From Mesocentrotus franciscanus (Eukaryota > Echinodermata > Echinoidea > Camarodonta > Strongylocentrotidae): 64,000 nt of DNA. The stretch covers positions 39,582,912 through 39,646,911 of the forward strand of contig CP137669.1 of the NCBI GenBank assembly GCA_037976565.1, in the 5' to 3' direction. The number at the start of each line of letters is the position of its first letter. Position 1 is the first letter of the stretch. The translations under genes and the position numbers were made by a program. The notes under the pieces were generated by a model. The model was not told the origin of the DNA, ran no database searches, and saw only the letters and a program-made list of their open reading frames with translations. This document shows positions 11,145-23,236 of this stretch, piece by piece.

Positions 11145-11601
11145 GACCCCGTTCTCACTCACTTTGAAAGTGGTCTTAGTTAGACCGCTCCAGAGGAACG
11201 GGTCTTGAGGAATGGTTTGCAAGCGTTCACACTCCGAGCAGTTTTTTATGGCTCAAACCGCTCCATGAGTCAAAGTGGTCTTGTTGCTATGGCAGCTCAG
11301 GGCAGCGGGTCAATTTTTTCGTGTGCAGAATACAAACCGTATGTACCGTACTACATGTTTCCGCGGCACGTCACTAGCTCACTTCCGTTCAAAGTACGCT
11401 TCCGTTCACATTGCACGTTAGAGCAGTCCATACCGCTCTTAATAAGACCCGTTCCTCAAGACCACCTCCCGAGGTGGTCTTCTGGAGCGGTCCAGAAGTC
11501 CACTTCCTGGACCACTTTGACCGTTCTCACTCACCTTAGAACCGCTCCTGAGGAACGGGTCTTAGTTAGACCGCTCCAACAAAGTGAATGAGAACGGGGT
11601 C
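11145..11601 (+). mobile_element. F4 element, copy 2, intact (457 bp)
   Basis: The left end GACCCCGTTCTCACTCACTT and the right end AAGTGAATGAGAACGGGGTC are inverted repeats with one mismatch. TA flanks both sides (11143-11144 and 11602-11603), consistent with TA-target insertion. The body contains several inverted copies of AGACCGCTCC and GAGGAACGGGTCTT, so the RNA or single strand would fold extensively. The 128-residue frame across it is not a gene: it has no motif and stops at different points in the other copies. Confidence 0.88.
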
Positions 11602-11603
11602 TA

Positions 11604-12070
11604 TGTCCTGTATACCATAAATCACAGATTAACCATGTCTTGCAAGCATGTTCACCAAGCTTGACCAATTCTGCGCACTGGATGAAATGTTTTCTAACAG
11701 ACCATATAAATATGCTCTAATTACACCCAATAATTTTTGTTATCAGGTACACAGTAGAAGCGATCTATCTTAATTCACATCTAAACTCAAAATCAATTAA
11801 TAACTGAAACTAGGTATATATGTAAATAATAGTTGTACATGGAGGATATAAATTTTGCAGCTGCAATCTATTTGTATTTACTTCAGGCTTTACCAGATAT
11901 TCTCAATAAAATGTCCTTGGTCTTCTCGATCATCTGAAAGACTGTGAAGGAAACGATAGTGGAACAGTATAAAACAGAGACTCTTTCAACAAGCAACTAG
12001 CAACTGCTCTTTTCAAGAAATAACTTCTCTACTTACAAAAGTAATTTATATTGTATATATTTAAGTAAAA
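11604..12070. other. Spacer before LINE fragment
   Basis: AT-rich sequence with no recognised feature. The last part may be upstream LINE sequence too decayed to read. Confidence 0.4.
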
Positions 12071-12545
12071 ATGGCAATGAGAGCAATAACATTCAGTCCA
12101 CTTAGAAAAGACTCCAAACCTCTTTTTGAAAGCCTATAAATATTAAACATTTTTGAACTTCATGAACTTCTTGTATCAAAATTTATGTATGATTTGGTAA
12201 AAGGTAAATTACCACACTCTTTAGTTGATTATTGTCAGATGATACAGAACAGATACAACAAGGAGAAAAGAAAATGGCTTACTCTATCAACTAAAATGTA
12301 AGACAATGCAAGGACAATTTTGTATTTTGTTTGTAGGAACAAAACTGTGGAATGATCTCCCAAATGAAATTAGATTGAAAACATCAAGGTCAGCTTTTCA
12401 GAGACATCTTTCCACCTACCTTCTATGTAAATGGCGTGGGCTCATGCGCAACCCCACCTTTGTTTTTCTTGTCTTCCTTTTTTATATGTATACACTTCCT
12501 TGTTAAGGATCATAGGTTTTACAGGATTCGCAAATCTGTATGATT
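12071..12545 (+). mobile_element. Non-LTR retrotransposon 3' fragment, broken ORF2 C-terminus
   Basis: Two adjacent frames read as the C-terminal tail of a LINE reverse-transcriptase polyprotein. The first (12071-12301) includes KPLFESL, an in-frame stop at 12137-12139, then ILNIFELHELLVSKFMYDLV. The second (about 12306-12506) includes GTKLWNDLPNEIR followed by AFQRHLSTYLL, the characteristic G/A-x-KLWNxLP block and basic tail of CR1/L2/jockey-type elements. The shift between frames and the internal stop show it is dead. No reverse-transcriptase catalytic segment (YADD) is present, as expected for 5' truncation. The clade is uncertain. Confidence 0.78.
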
Positions 12546-12779
12546 CTATGCCCTATTTTTAAATAAATACATCCTTTTCACTTTATGAACATAGTGATGA
12601 ATGTATTTGTTTAAAGAATTCATTTGAATGCTTTAGCACTTTAATAAACTTTAATAAATGTTTAAAAATTACAGGATCCTGTATTATTTTGTGTATATAT
12701 GTAAATACAAAACAAATAGGTTAACATGTAGATATTTAAAAAAAACATTTTGCCAAAGAATGGAACTAGACTCGACTAG

Positions 12780-13065
12780 CACTTGTGCTAACTTCTAGTT
12801 CCCGTTAACAACTTCAATACATATACATTTAGTTATGTGTACCGGTATATCTTGTACATTAAAAGGTATGCAGATCATTCTAATATCATTTTAAAGCCAT
12901 TACTGTTCAATCAACATTACTCTTCCTTTATGTATTCATGCGTTATTATAATTCTTTTTCATTGTATGATTGTTCATATACTGTCATTATTGTGATTTGT
13001 TGTTAATAAGCTTGATTCAATTCATTTCATTTCATTTCAATTTAATTCAATTTCCATGTATTTCA
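12780..13065 (+). mobile_element. Probable LINE 3' untranslated tail
   Basis: A T-rich stretch ending TGTTGTTAATAAGCTTGATT runs into a short ATTTC-type simple repeat (about 13020-13060). This is the usual look of invertebrate LINE 3' ends, where a tail repeat marks the insertion end. No coding sequence is attached. It may be the tail of the fragment just upstream or a separate insertion. Confidence 0.35.
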
Positions 13066-14795
13066 CTAAAACTCGAATCCTGACCACTAATCGCAGATCT
13101 CCTAAGCTCAGAATTTTCTTCTTTGTTAGTAGATAATCAATCTTCATCAAGATTTTTCATAAGATCATCATTGTCAGAAAGGAAGCAATTACAGGAGAGC
13201 TTTCCATAATTAGCCCTCTGCTAAGTCCCTCTTAGGTGAAGCATGACCTAAAACCTCATGGTGGTTTTTCGCTTGAGCCTCATGCATGTGTTTTCAGTGC
13301 GTGCTAGCTTTATCCGTAGCCTTGACCCAATAGCTATATTATTAACCTATTTGAGTGAAGATCCAGGCAAGCGAGAAAATGAATAGAGTAACATCCGCAA
13401 ACGCTGCCACTTTTCAATAATAGCATCCAATTTTTAAACTGCAATCACCACATTTTTGATTGGCAGGATCGATCTCTAGTTGTATACCCAAGTGATTGTT
13501 TGACAGGAATAAACAAAAATGCATCTGACACGTTTAGATCGCTGGTAGCTGGAAAGAGTGCCAGTGGCCATTCATAGTCAACAGTGTCTATCATACATAA
13601 CAGAGTCCTCTTTCTAGGAATGAGACTTGAATATGTGAGTGTCAGGTGTGTACATGTAAGGAGGAGGAGGAGGATTTTATACAAACTTCAACATTCCTGA
13701 CAGGTACTTGAACTATCCTAATACAGGGGTATAACACTTCCATATCAGTCACCATTCTCTTCCATATAACGTGTTCTTAGCTCCAGTTCAGCATTGATAG
13801 ACAGCTAAACTGAGATTCACTACTAGATTAATCTTATTTTGTTCCCCTTTTATAATTGATCACCCTCCACCTACTGTTTGCTCCCCTTTTCAGACCCCCA
13901 CCTCTTAGACAAATTAGTTCAAGTACCCCTGTATTCATGAGGAAGGGGGCAAGGGAAGGGGGCAAGGGAAGGAGCACGCCCCACCTATTCTTTACACTTG
14001 TTTGTGGTCAGTCTAGGATAACAGTCTTAACCCCCCTAGACCAAACACAATGGACCTCATAATAAACCTGGGCCATGACAAACAAGATCAAAGACCACGG
14101 AAGGGTCTCAAGAGTAGCACAAGAATAGGGTCCAGTCCCAGAATCTCATACTCAAGACAATCCTTATGAGTGCTTGAATTAAATATTGTGTTTTATTTAA
14201 TTGTGAGTCTCAAAATGACAAGATTCATGCATGTTGGCAAATTTCCTACTTTTTAAAAGCTAATTGACATGAAAGAATTCAACACCAAATCTTAACATAA
14301 AGAAGTATTTGAAAATGAATCACAATATCATGCACAAAGGGCAATTTTATGAGCCACATTTCCTAACAACCAACAGATAACTTTCATCTATTTTTAAATG
14401 TGATCATATTAAAGAATGGTGATGCATTATTAATGATTTGTGCCCTTATTTACATGGACAACTCCTCAATATATTTCATTGGGAATGAATCTGTCTGTCT
14501 CATTTATATACAGGTGAACTAATCAAGAAGAATTGCACCATTCGTTCCTTTACTTCATCTAGTCCCAAGATTTCATTTCATTCATATGAAGACACAGAAA
14601 GAGAGAAATAGAGAGTAAATATACAACAGGTTTTTTATTGGCAGGGAGGACATTTATTGAGCTCCACATAGTCACATAATAATCTCTGGATTGAAAAGAA
14701 AATTGACATTGTAAGTCTGGCAAAGCTGACCGAAGTTACAGCAAAAAGAAAAAGCAAAAAGAAAAAGGAAAGAGCATGGGGCTATTACATATTGC
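13066..14795. other. Unassigned stretch
   Basis: No gene is recognised. A 14-bp direct repeat (GGGGGCAAGGGAAG, twice) lies at about 13945-13975. A run at 14735-14770 is A-rich. Minus frame 13445-13684 starts with a hydrophobic run that looks like a signal peptide, but it has no further support. Confidence 0.4.
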
Positions 14796-14803
14796 TTACT
14801 TAA

Positions 14804-15342
14804 AGGTACTATGTCCCTTTTGCAGCCAACATCAAATTCTGTAGAACTTTGCAGGAATTATGAATATGTCATGTAGACTAGATCTATGTCCTATCTGTGA
14901 AATTTAAACGTTAGCAGTGTCCTAATATTCAAATTATGCAAGGAAACCCGTTTACTTGCTAGACTTCACTGTCAGACACTATTGAGTGACTGACTGGCTT
15001 TTTCATCTTTGGTAATAACATACATAAAATGAGCTGTAAAGGGTACATGAGCATTTGTCTACATCAATAACCCACTTCTTGTAATGGCCAAAATTAAACT
15101 GATTGAATCTTTGCGCAGCATAAAACGTACGACCATTCGGTACAATGGTCTGAAAATCAGACTATTACTTACTGGCTTATAGCTCTTAAGTCGATTCGAC
15201 AACTAATAGTCGTTATTTTCCCACTTAAAGACATTTTCAAGCCCCCCTTTTTTTAGGGAAGTTCTAAATTAGTATTGTCTTTCAAATGCCGTTGGAATTG
15301 AACCTTTTCATTTTTTTGGCCTGCAAATGGGACATAGTACCT
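14804..15342 (-). mobile_element. F5 element, copy 1 (539 bp, TTAA flanks)
   Basis: It starts AGGTACTATGTCCC and ends with the complement GGGACATAGTACCT, with TTAA directly outside both ends (14800-14803 and 15343-15346). Inverted termini extend about 22 bases inward, through TTTGCAG. The copy at 42408-42937 is the same element in the opposite orientation, also between TTAA tetranucleotides. TTAA target duplication is typical of piggyBac-type and some Sola-type transposons. Alternatively TTAA is simply the outermost part of the inverted repeat. No transposase frame is present. Confidence 0.88.
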
Positions 15343-15478
15343 TTAATATAATTATTGGGGATTCAAAATTGATATTAATCAATGACACACAGGAAAGAAT
15401 AGAGACTCAGGAAGTAATATACTGTAGAAACAAATATTAACAGAGAGAAAAAAGAAGAATGGCATATTAGGTGGGTTT

Positions 15479-15698
15479 GAAAAGAAAGAAAGAAAGAAAG
15501 GGAGAGAGAGAGAGAAAGAAAGGGAGAGAGAGAGAAAGAAAGGGAGAGAGAGAGAGAAAGAGAGGGGGATAGAGAGAGAAGAGAGAGGGAAAGAGAGAGA
15601 AAGAGAGCGAGAGAAAGAAAGAGTGAGAGAGAGAGAGAGAGAGAGAGAGGGGGAGATAGAGACACAGAGAGAGAGAGAGAGAGAGAAAGAGAAAGAAG
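15479..15698 (+). repeat. Long purine GA/GAAA tract
   Basis: About 220 bp consist almost purely of A and G, mixing GAAA, GA and GGGA repeats. The minus-strand Ser/Leu-rich frames of 102-126 residues here are translations of the microsatellite in three registers and are not genes. Confidence 0.95.
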
Positions 15699-15922
15699 GT
15701 AAAACAGTAATATGAAAAACAAATAGATAAAGAAAAGGGTGTATTAAAGAGAATTGCACCTAGTCTGTCTTGCAATGTTACTCTTTATTTTTTGTTTGAC
15801 TACCTCTACTCTCTAGACCAGGAGGTTGGGTCTATATACACAGTCTGAGGGTAAGCATGGGGTATCTGCACATCAATTAGTATTTACACAATACACCTTG
15901 AAAGAAGTTAAGAGATACAAGA

Positions 15923-15963
15923 TGGAGAGAGAGAGAGAGAGGGGGAGAGAGAGAGAGAGAGAT
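15923..15963 (+). repeat. (GA)n microsatellite
   Basis: Nearly pure GA with one GGGG interruption. Confidence 0.92.
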
Positions 15964-17952
15964 AAAAGACAGTGGGGAAAGTGAGGCGTAAAAACGGTTT
16001 ACATTAGTTACGCAATCCTTATTCCATAATTTCTAACTAGTAAGGTTTGCAATTAAATGGGTTCTGAATTTTTTTTAAAGCATTATGCAATATATGTATT
16101 ACAAACTCTCAATTGTCTGTGGGGTATACTGTAAAGAGATAACTAACCTTTTCATCTGTAAAATACAGTATGTTTGACAGGGTTTCTTACTTTCTTTTTC
16201 AAAACCTTATTCTATCTAAATAATGAATTTAAAGTGGGGTGAAAATTCACACGATACTATGGCTTCAGTAAATACTAAACTAACACCAGAGACAAAATGT
16301 AGCAAGCTGGCAACAAAGTGTTGGGAATTTGAGAGTTCTGCCACACGTTGGTGCATGCATGCCTATGATGCGACAAGTAATAACAAGAGAGGTTAAAATA
16401 GTACGGTCACAATAAAAGTAACGTTTTGTTGTAACAATGGTCAGTTTGGTGCTGGAATGCTGGAAGCGTGCAGAGTTGTGACACACGTGGGCTGGGTCTG
16501 CACTTTAAATAACACGGCTCCTTTTTGTCCCTTCACTTGATCCTTGTCCATCAAGAAGTTCAAGTATAAGGTCCCGTTTGGAAAAGAAAACAAGGGCCCG
16601 TGAAGCGCCGCTTAGATCACACAACCAAGTTGTCACGTGGCGGCGCAAGGTGTTGGGCCACTGTTGAGATAGCAGCTCTGTACTGAAAGAACGAAAGTTC
16701 AGTTTTATCACTTGGCTTGATGAACGAGGACTTCAACCTTCTTGATGTGGTGTACATGTTGATGTTGTACTGTTCAGAAAGAATTGTAATGAAAATGGAG
16801 CATGTTGACTCATCTCTGTCACAAAGTAGTCCAAGGTGACAATGTATATGTGACAATGTATACGTGACACTCCATTCTCCTATACATACTCCTATAACAG
16901 TGTCATGTGCCCCCCCTTCCCGATTGCTATCGACACAAGCATAATTCATGCTTATGATAGTTGGATCGACTCTGCATTTATCATGATTCTTTGATTTACC
17001 TCCATACTTTCAAGGTTTCAATTATATCCACATAGTTTTTTTTCTTCTTCAGTTGTCACATTTTATGTAAATCAATCATGTTATATACTATTATAGTTGT
17101 TTGAATATTTTGTATTTGCTTTTTCAATAAATGCAGAAACATCTGCTAAAAAAAAAGAAGAAATGAAATGCCATTGGACAAACTTAGAGATTAAGTCTCG
17201 CAGAGGATTATCAGAATCTTTTCTATTCAGTCTCTCAAGATAAGATAGAATCTACTATTCTCCTCATCCTCATCTCATTGCCTCCTTCCCTCTGCTAGGC
17301 TCTAGGGAGATGAGAAGGGATCAAATTTACATATCGATCGTCTTGTGAGAGCCAGAAGGTTGTTAGCACTTTAGATGAATTCAACGTCCAAGTTCTGTCT
17401 CTGAGTAGACGATTTACATACAGTGTATGTCTATCACAGGCTTAGTTTTATTTTCATTAAAGTGGAGCAAAAGATCACATATTCCTAGCCGCCGGGTTTC
17501 ATCTTCTGTTCCTAAACTACATTGCATTCAATAGACAATAGAAATTAAAATCCTGGATTATATACCAATAATAGTAAATAAAAGATGCAATGCAAATAAT
17601 AATGCTGCTGAAGAATTGTTTAATGGCATTTAACTTGTTCTGTATAAAAGTTTGCAAATCATAAATAGACCTGAGAATTCCACAAGGAATAAATTGTAAC
17701 AAAAATTTCATCACAATTACGGACTTACAATTATATACTAAAACTTCCTAGGACATGGGGTAATGTTGCAGATATAATATATGGTTATATTAACTAGAAT
17801 ACACTATTACATCCTAACCATTTCTACAAATCTGATTAAGATTGATAATAGCTTGAATCTGAAAGGCCCTATCCTGAAAGAGGGATACTTTATCAAAAGA
17901 ACACAACACCATGGAATGAGGTAGAATGATCTCTCAAGAGGGCCAGCAATAG
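15964..17952. other. Unassigned stretch
   Basis: No gene is recognised. A 15-bp direct repeat around GTGACAATGTATA lies at 16836-16868. The minus frames at 16280-16949 have no family motif. GC rises modestly at 16450-16680. Confidence 0.4.
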
Positions 17953-18312
17953 TTAGGTTCACACGACAGTCTGTTAACTTAAGTTAAGGTTGTAGTTACA
18001 AAGTTCAAAGTTATCTTGTGGTTACGGACGGTGCAGATACACTCGTTACGAAACTTAATGTTAACTAGAAGTTACAAACCATGATAAACGAGCTAGAGCA
18101 ATAACTACGAGCAGCTGGGGGTCATCGCTCTAAGTTCTGTGCCGTGAGGACGTAATTAACTTTGAGGTTACACTGGCTTGTTGTTAACTTTGAATACTCC
18201 TTGTTTTGGTCCTGCGTGAACCCTCTTCTGTTTAGTGGATCGTTATTTATAACTTCAAGGTTTCCCTAACTTAACGTTTAAAACTACGATGGTCCTGTGT
18301 GAACATAGCTAA
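17953..18312 (+). mobile_element. F6 element, copy A (about 360 bp)
   Basis: It begins TTAGGTTCACACGACAGT and ends GTGTGAACATAGCTAA, giving imperfect inverted ends around GTTCACAC. The body is full of short inverted GTTAACTT/AAGTTAAC-like motifs. It matches 21583-21850 and the split copy at 62441-63422, sharing the right-hand block TAGTGGATCGTT and the CTTAA.GTTTAAAACTA block. It is non-coding. Confidence 0.8.
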
Positions 18313-19553
18313 TGATTGCTGGATATATAATGAATCAAGATACTGTAACAATTGATGAAAGGGAGATGGTGAATAGAATGATGGATCACATGGGGTAATG
18401 AGATGGGAAGTACCAGATTTAGGCTAGCATTATTGTGCTTCATCTATTCTTGTCATTTAAATTGCAAAAGTAGTAGAAGAATTGTTGAAGTCTTCTTGCC
18501 ACTCTGAGTAAGGCTTGCCATACAGTCTACTATCTTACCAGTAACTTTTGCGAATTGTAATAGCTATTACAATTGTAAACAACAGCAACAGTAATAAACT
18601 TTCACAAATGGCAAACAACCAGTGTTGGTTTTGGGTAAGTTGTGATTTAATTGTTTCACAGCATCAAACTTTCGTGAAATTTGACCACTCCAGATTTTCA
18701 TGCACAAAAATTCATCAAAAAGCTTCTGGTTTACAGTATATACTGTACACTGATCATCCCACTTACCGGTACATCATTCTTTACAACACTTGCAATAATG
18801 TGCCATTTGCATGAAAGTATTCTCAATTTTCTGGATTAAATTCTTAAACCAGTACTCCCATACTTTGCAGTTTTTCAGGGGTTTATAAGAGAGTGTAAAT
18901 CATGTATTCCTAGCTGTATAAACACACTAAACTCAAGGATTCTAGCAAATCTATGTTATCTTCTTATACCCTTATTATTTTGATACCTATTGCTATAAAA
19001 TGCTTAACACAGATTACTGTAATCCTCTCCTACCTATTTTTCGCAGGTAAGTGGACATGGTAGAAGAGAATAGCACACAAAAAAAGATGTTCACTCTTTT
19101 TCCAGAAAATTGAACAAAACATTCTTAGGGCTGATAATATTCTACAAGTTTATGACCTCAATCAGCTTGGCATGACTTTGTATCCATGTGTATATTCATT
19201 CCAATGAGAATGCTTCCAATGGTATTTATTGTCATGATAATCATTCCAAAGTGAAAAGGCAAGAAAGTTGTGATTACTTGGGGTGATATTCTGTGGTTAT
19301 CTTCATTCTACAGGTGAGTGAGAGGTTTTAGAGTTTAAATGCCTCCTAAATGCTCTTTCTTCACTTCTAAAGGAACACTTTTTTATGATGCTGCTTTTTT
19401 GTGTAGTTCTGTGAGGCAATTGCTCCAAGGAATAATCGTGGAATTCTCGATGTGTATAGTCAAGTTAGAATGACAATGGTTGGAGCCATCCACTGATACT
19501 AACATTGTATAACACACACTTGAAGAATACACTAGTGGGAGAGTGAGGGAGGC

Positions 19554-19555
<2 letters not shown>
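18313..19555. other. Unassigned AT-rich stretch
   Basis: No gene or repeat is recognised. The short plus frame at 18548-18814 has no motif. Confidence 0.4.
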
Positions 19556-19558
<3 letters not shown>

Positions 19559-19591
<33 letters not shown>

Positions 19592-19594
19592 AGG

Positions 19595-19639
<45 letters not shown>
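19559..19639 (+). repeat. (GA)n microsatellite
   Basis: About 80 bp of GA with a GGGA-rich centre. The overlapping minus-strand Ser/Leu frames are artefacts. Confidence 0.95.
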
Positions 19640-19640
<1 letters not shown>

Positions 19641-19837
19641 TAAACAGCAATAAAGAAACCTTATGACAAAGAGAAAAGGGGGAAATAAATATTTAAGGAA
19701 AGAAGAGATATAAAGAGAAACAATAGAGAAGACGGAAGATATAGAAATAAAGACACATAAAGAGAGGGGAGAGTACAGACAGAACAAGAAAAAGAGGAAG
19801 TAAACAGAAATAGAGACCAGGGGGGGGGGGTAAAAGA

Positions 19838-19902
19838 AAGGCGTTAAATCTGTGTAAAATGATATGACTTAACACCCTTCTGGCTCCAAACAGACAAAAT
19901 GT
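19838..19902. repeat. Short hairpin repeat (HP family), copy 2
   Basis: The right arm TTAACACCCTTCTGGCTCC continues into AAACAGAC. The weaker left arm AGAAAGGCGTTAAA precedes a loop containing ATGATATGA. The right arm is almost identical to the complement of the 56297 copy. A G10 run lies just upstream at 19819-19828. Confidence 0.55.
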
Positions 19903-20037
19903 TCATTTAATGCCAAATCTGAGATGCATGGCCCTACATGTCATCAGCGTCTGTGATATGGTGTATTATACAACACCTAAGTAAATCCTTGTCATTTGAT
20001 TGGAGGATTGTTGGTCACGTGATATTCAATAGATATA

Positions 20038-20115
20038 CTATTGCACGACCGTGCATTTTTGGTTATATTCGCCGTAGTACTATTCAACGAGCGTGCATTT
20101 TTGGTTATATGCAGA
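20038..20115 (+). repeat. Direct repeat with CGTGCATTTTTGGTTATAT core
   Basis: The block beginning CCGTGCATTTTTGGTTATAT at about 20049 recurs as GCGTGCATTTTTGGTTATAT at about 20091, with related TACTATT flanks before each. It may be the outer part of the palindromic element that follows at 20240. Confidence 0.65.
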
Positions 20116-20239
20116 CTGCGTACAATGCACACACACACACACTCTCTGCCCTGCATGTATCCCATTGTGCTCAAGGCCTGACTCCAACTTTAATTTATCT
20201 TTAATATATGGAGCAAAGCATAATTTGTTGAAAGATGTT

Positions 20240-20420
20240 GTATAAAACAAATAATGAATATTTTTCATTCGTTCAATAGTGCAAATATTTTCATTCGTTG
20301 AAAGATAACGCTAATTCTATTCAACTCGGCTGACGCCTCGTTGAATAGAATGTTAATCTTTCAACTCATGAAAAGATTTGCACTATTGAACTCATAAGCA
20401 TTCATTATTTGTATAATATT
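20240..20420. mobile_element. Large palindrome, possible foldback MITE
   Basis: Two arms of about 80 bases are nearly complementary. Moving inward they contain AATAATGAAT, TCAATAGTGCAAAT, TTGAAAGATAA and ATTCTATTCAAC, with complements on the right arm, around a 15-base centre (TCGGCTGACGCCTCG). The outermost bases ATTATAC also pair loosely with 19965-19980, so the true element may begin there. It codes for nothing. It would form a long stable stem if transcribed or extruded as a cruciform. Confidence 0.7.
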
Positions 20421-20794
20421 GAAGCCCTAATAAAGTTGCGCTTCAAAATGATCATGAAGTGCCTCAAAAAAAAGTAAAAATCTTTGAGTGACCCGTTTTA
20501 CCATATTCATTTTCTCCAATACACTGTAGTGTTGTAAAAACTGTTGGGAAAACGGTTTTTGAAATTTCGAATTCCAATCATAAATATCTTGATAATCAGA
20601 TGGGCGATCAGCTTGTAAACGTCATGGGATTCCTGACTGACCTAAAGGTTTATAATTATGATTGCAGCATGAGCTAAATCCAGGATTTTGTTTAGAATCT
20701 TAGACAAAGATACCCAATCCCTTGAACGGAAGGGTGACAAATCTGACAAGTTTGTATATTAAAAACTGGTATTTTATGTAATCTCCTGAGAGCG

Positions 20795-20862
20795 GGAAAA
20801 ACATTAACACCTATGATTTTACATACAATTAATGCCCTTCTGGCTCTCAACAGACTTTGTAC
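20795..20862. repeat. Short hairpin repeat (HP family), copy 3
   Basis: The left arm TGAGAGCGGGAAAAACATTAA pairs imperfectly with the right arm TTAATGCCCTTCTGGCTCTC across a loop of about 25 bases. It shares the right-arm core with the other HP copies. Confidence 0.6.
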
Positions 20863-21004
20863 AGATAAGCTCTATACATAAAGGAGTTGAATACAACTTG
20901 ATAAATGACTCCATTACAATCAGACACAATAAGCACCTTGTGAGAAAGTGGACCATAGTCCTATTTTCATGGCAGTAAAACCAATCGGAAAATCCATCAT
21001 TAAC

Positions 21005-21345
21005 TACCATTTACACTACAGTACTGGTAAAACCCATAAAACCATCTGTGGTTGCTTATTCTGTTTTTGTTGTTGGTGTGAGTTGTACTCATATGCCACT
21101 TGTCGCTGCTCTGGATGCGTTAGCACGGGAGCTTTACTGGTGTTTACGAGCACAAGCATTTACACTGAAAGAACGGGTAGGATTTCGGCTGGCGCTTAAA
21201 AAAACGCACTCTAGAGGTGGGTTTTTCAATGAGGATTTTTTTGTTAAGTTTTTGAGTAGTTGCCCAGCAACTTTTGACAAAACTCTGGAATGTGAGAAAC
21301 ACTGTTGGTTTTTGCTTGCATTGTAAGTGCACCTCATATTGATGT
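21005..21345 (+). mobile_element. F1 miniature element, monomer
   Basis: It opens TTTACACTACAGTACTGG then AAAACCCATAAA, and carries the TTGTCGCTGCTCTGGATGCG block and the ACTCTAGAGGTGGGTTTTT block. It ends near GCATTGTAAGTGCACC, whose complement resembles the start. Three short frames of 62-92 residues on both strands are shared only because F1 DNA is shared; the stops differ among copies. Confidence 0.78.
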
Positions 21346-21582
21346 TTTGAATCTACTTGGGGGCGAATGACTTCAGATCTGGTGTAGACAACACAGCACA
21401 GCTACAAGTGACACTTTGACTAAAAAGAGTGTCTTATACCTCTCTAATCTAAACCCACTTTAAATCAAAGATTACAACTTTGTCTGGGGAGAAGAAAAGA
21501 AGCGATTATCATTAATCATACAGTAAGAGAAGGATTAGAAGAAAAAAACTCTATCCTTTTCAGAATAGTTCTTTAAACTAAG

Positions 21583-21850
21583 GTGAGGTTCACACCACAA
21601 TCCATAAACTTAAAGTTTAGGTAATGTTTTAATCTTCAAGGTTAGTCGTCATTCGCAGTTATATCTCATGCTTATAGTTAATAAGAATACATGCTCGGCC
21701 TGTAGTTTAAAAACTTATATACACCAGTACATTTGTTGTTTATCTCTCGTGTGAACCCGCGCCTTTGTTAGTGGATCATTGTTCATAATTTTGAGGTTTT
21801 GCAAACTTAAAGTTTAAAACTACCAAGGTCCCGGGTGAAGATAGCTTGAG
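21583..21850 (+). mobile_element. F6 element, copy B, shortened
   Basis: It starts GAGGTTCACACCACA and ends CCGGGTGAAGATAGCT, with the F6 right-hand block TTAGTGGATCATTG and AACTTAAAGTTTAAAACTA. It is about 90 bp shorter than copy A, with the difference in the middle. It is more diverged than the other two copies. Confidence 0.72.
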
Positions 21851-22202
21851 ATAGCTTGCTGACTGAAAGGAGAGGTAATTTGCATCTAACGGACCTTATT
21901 TACTTCAACAACAAAAGTCTACAACAGAGCCAAGTCTGAACGATCCTTTTGTTGTTCTACAAAAGGTCTAGTTTCTTCTATTCCTCAAGGGGACCATCAA
22001 CATTGGGATTATCTTGAAGGAGATGCTCTCCTTTCTTCACTATTTATCTCTCTATAGAAATGTGGAGAGAAAAAGAAGATTTGGCTCATTATTTTGGAGA
22101 TCTGATTTTCTGGGGAAATTCTTGCATTGTACATGGTGAACAGATTGATGGGGGAAAACACCTAGTGCAGAGAAATGAAAAGGAAGTGGGAGATTAACAG
22201 AC

Positions 22203-22249
22203 AGAGAAAGAGAGAGAGAGACAGAGCGAGAGAGAGAGAGAGAGAGATT
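22203..22249 (+). repeat. (GA)n microsatellite
   Basis: GA repeats with ACAG and GCGA interruptions. A smaller GA/GAAA tract lies at 22361-22393 and drives the charged start of the 119-residue frame there. Confidence 0.9.
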
Positions 22250-22393
22250 GTGACTTAATATGACGTGGTATTAAGTGAATGCATGTGTATAATTAAGCAG
22301 GACAAAAAGAAGAAAGTATCACATGAAATTCAAGAAGCAAATACCTCAAAGGACAAGGAATAGAGAGAGAGAGAGAAAGAGAGAAAGGGAGGG

Positions 22394-23236
22394 ACTGGGC
22401 AGCATGTGTTTACTGTTCAATTCAATGGTTTCTTTACACCTATATTTTGGCATAGATACACATTCTGACAACTGGAAGAAAAAATGGCAATGTCACATGG
22501 TACCTAACAGGGAAATCCAACCTTCTATTCATTTATTTACATTGTTGTACACACAAATGAGTGAGTTGTTTGTAAATACAAGATTACATATTTCAAACAC
22601 TCATAACTTTGTTATTAATGGTCGCTTTATTTCAAACTTTCGCCATTCTGTTTTTCTCATTTTTCCACTTTCATACAAATGAAATTATTACAAGGGTTGG
22701 ATTGCCTTCTAAACAAAAAGGCTGGTGGAGAATATAGCCCTCCTTTACAACTGTTGTAGGTAACAACGTATACAGTACATATTACAACTAGTAACTATTT
22801 TTTTAAATGTATGATGCTACAACGAACAACAGTCTTCACCCCAGTACCACTTTTCAAGTATACTCAGTTTCACATACTAAGTGTTACTGAACAGACTCAA
22901 GTGTGTCTTAAAATAGAAATGCAGAGACATAAAACCAGTCACTGTGAGAGAGGAGGACTGTCAACACAACACAGCTAAAGAGAAGAAAAGCACAAGTCAC
23001 AGAAACAAATAATAAGCTATTTGCACCATTCTCTTCAAAGCATAGTACTCTCTAAGCCGATTTTCTAACTATTCCAAGAACATTTACCCCAAATTCCATG
23101 TTAAGATGTATTTCTTAAGACTTCAGTTGCCTTTTTTGATCTTCTGTGGTGTAGCTTGTTTGGTATGTCTATCTCATGATAAATATAATGTGGCGTAGAG
23201 AGTTTCTTTGTGTGGCAAATAAAAAGTTAATATATA
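22394..23236. other. Unassigned stretch
   Basis: A 119-residue plus frame (22323-22682) runs from the GA tract into ordinary AT-rich DNA. The non-repeat part shows no motif or strong codon bias, so I do not call it a gene. Confidence 0.4.

Noticed and set aside
11205..11591. 128-residue open frame, with a similar frame near 8943.
   Set aside because: It lies wholly within the F4 transposon. The similarity reflects shared repeat DNA, and stops fall at different places in each copy.
15375..15775. Ser/Leu-rich minus-strand frames of 102-126 residues in three registers (also at 19383, 31007 and 40833).
   Set aside because: They are translations of GA microsatellites, open in all registers because the repeat has no stops.
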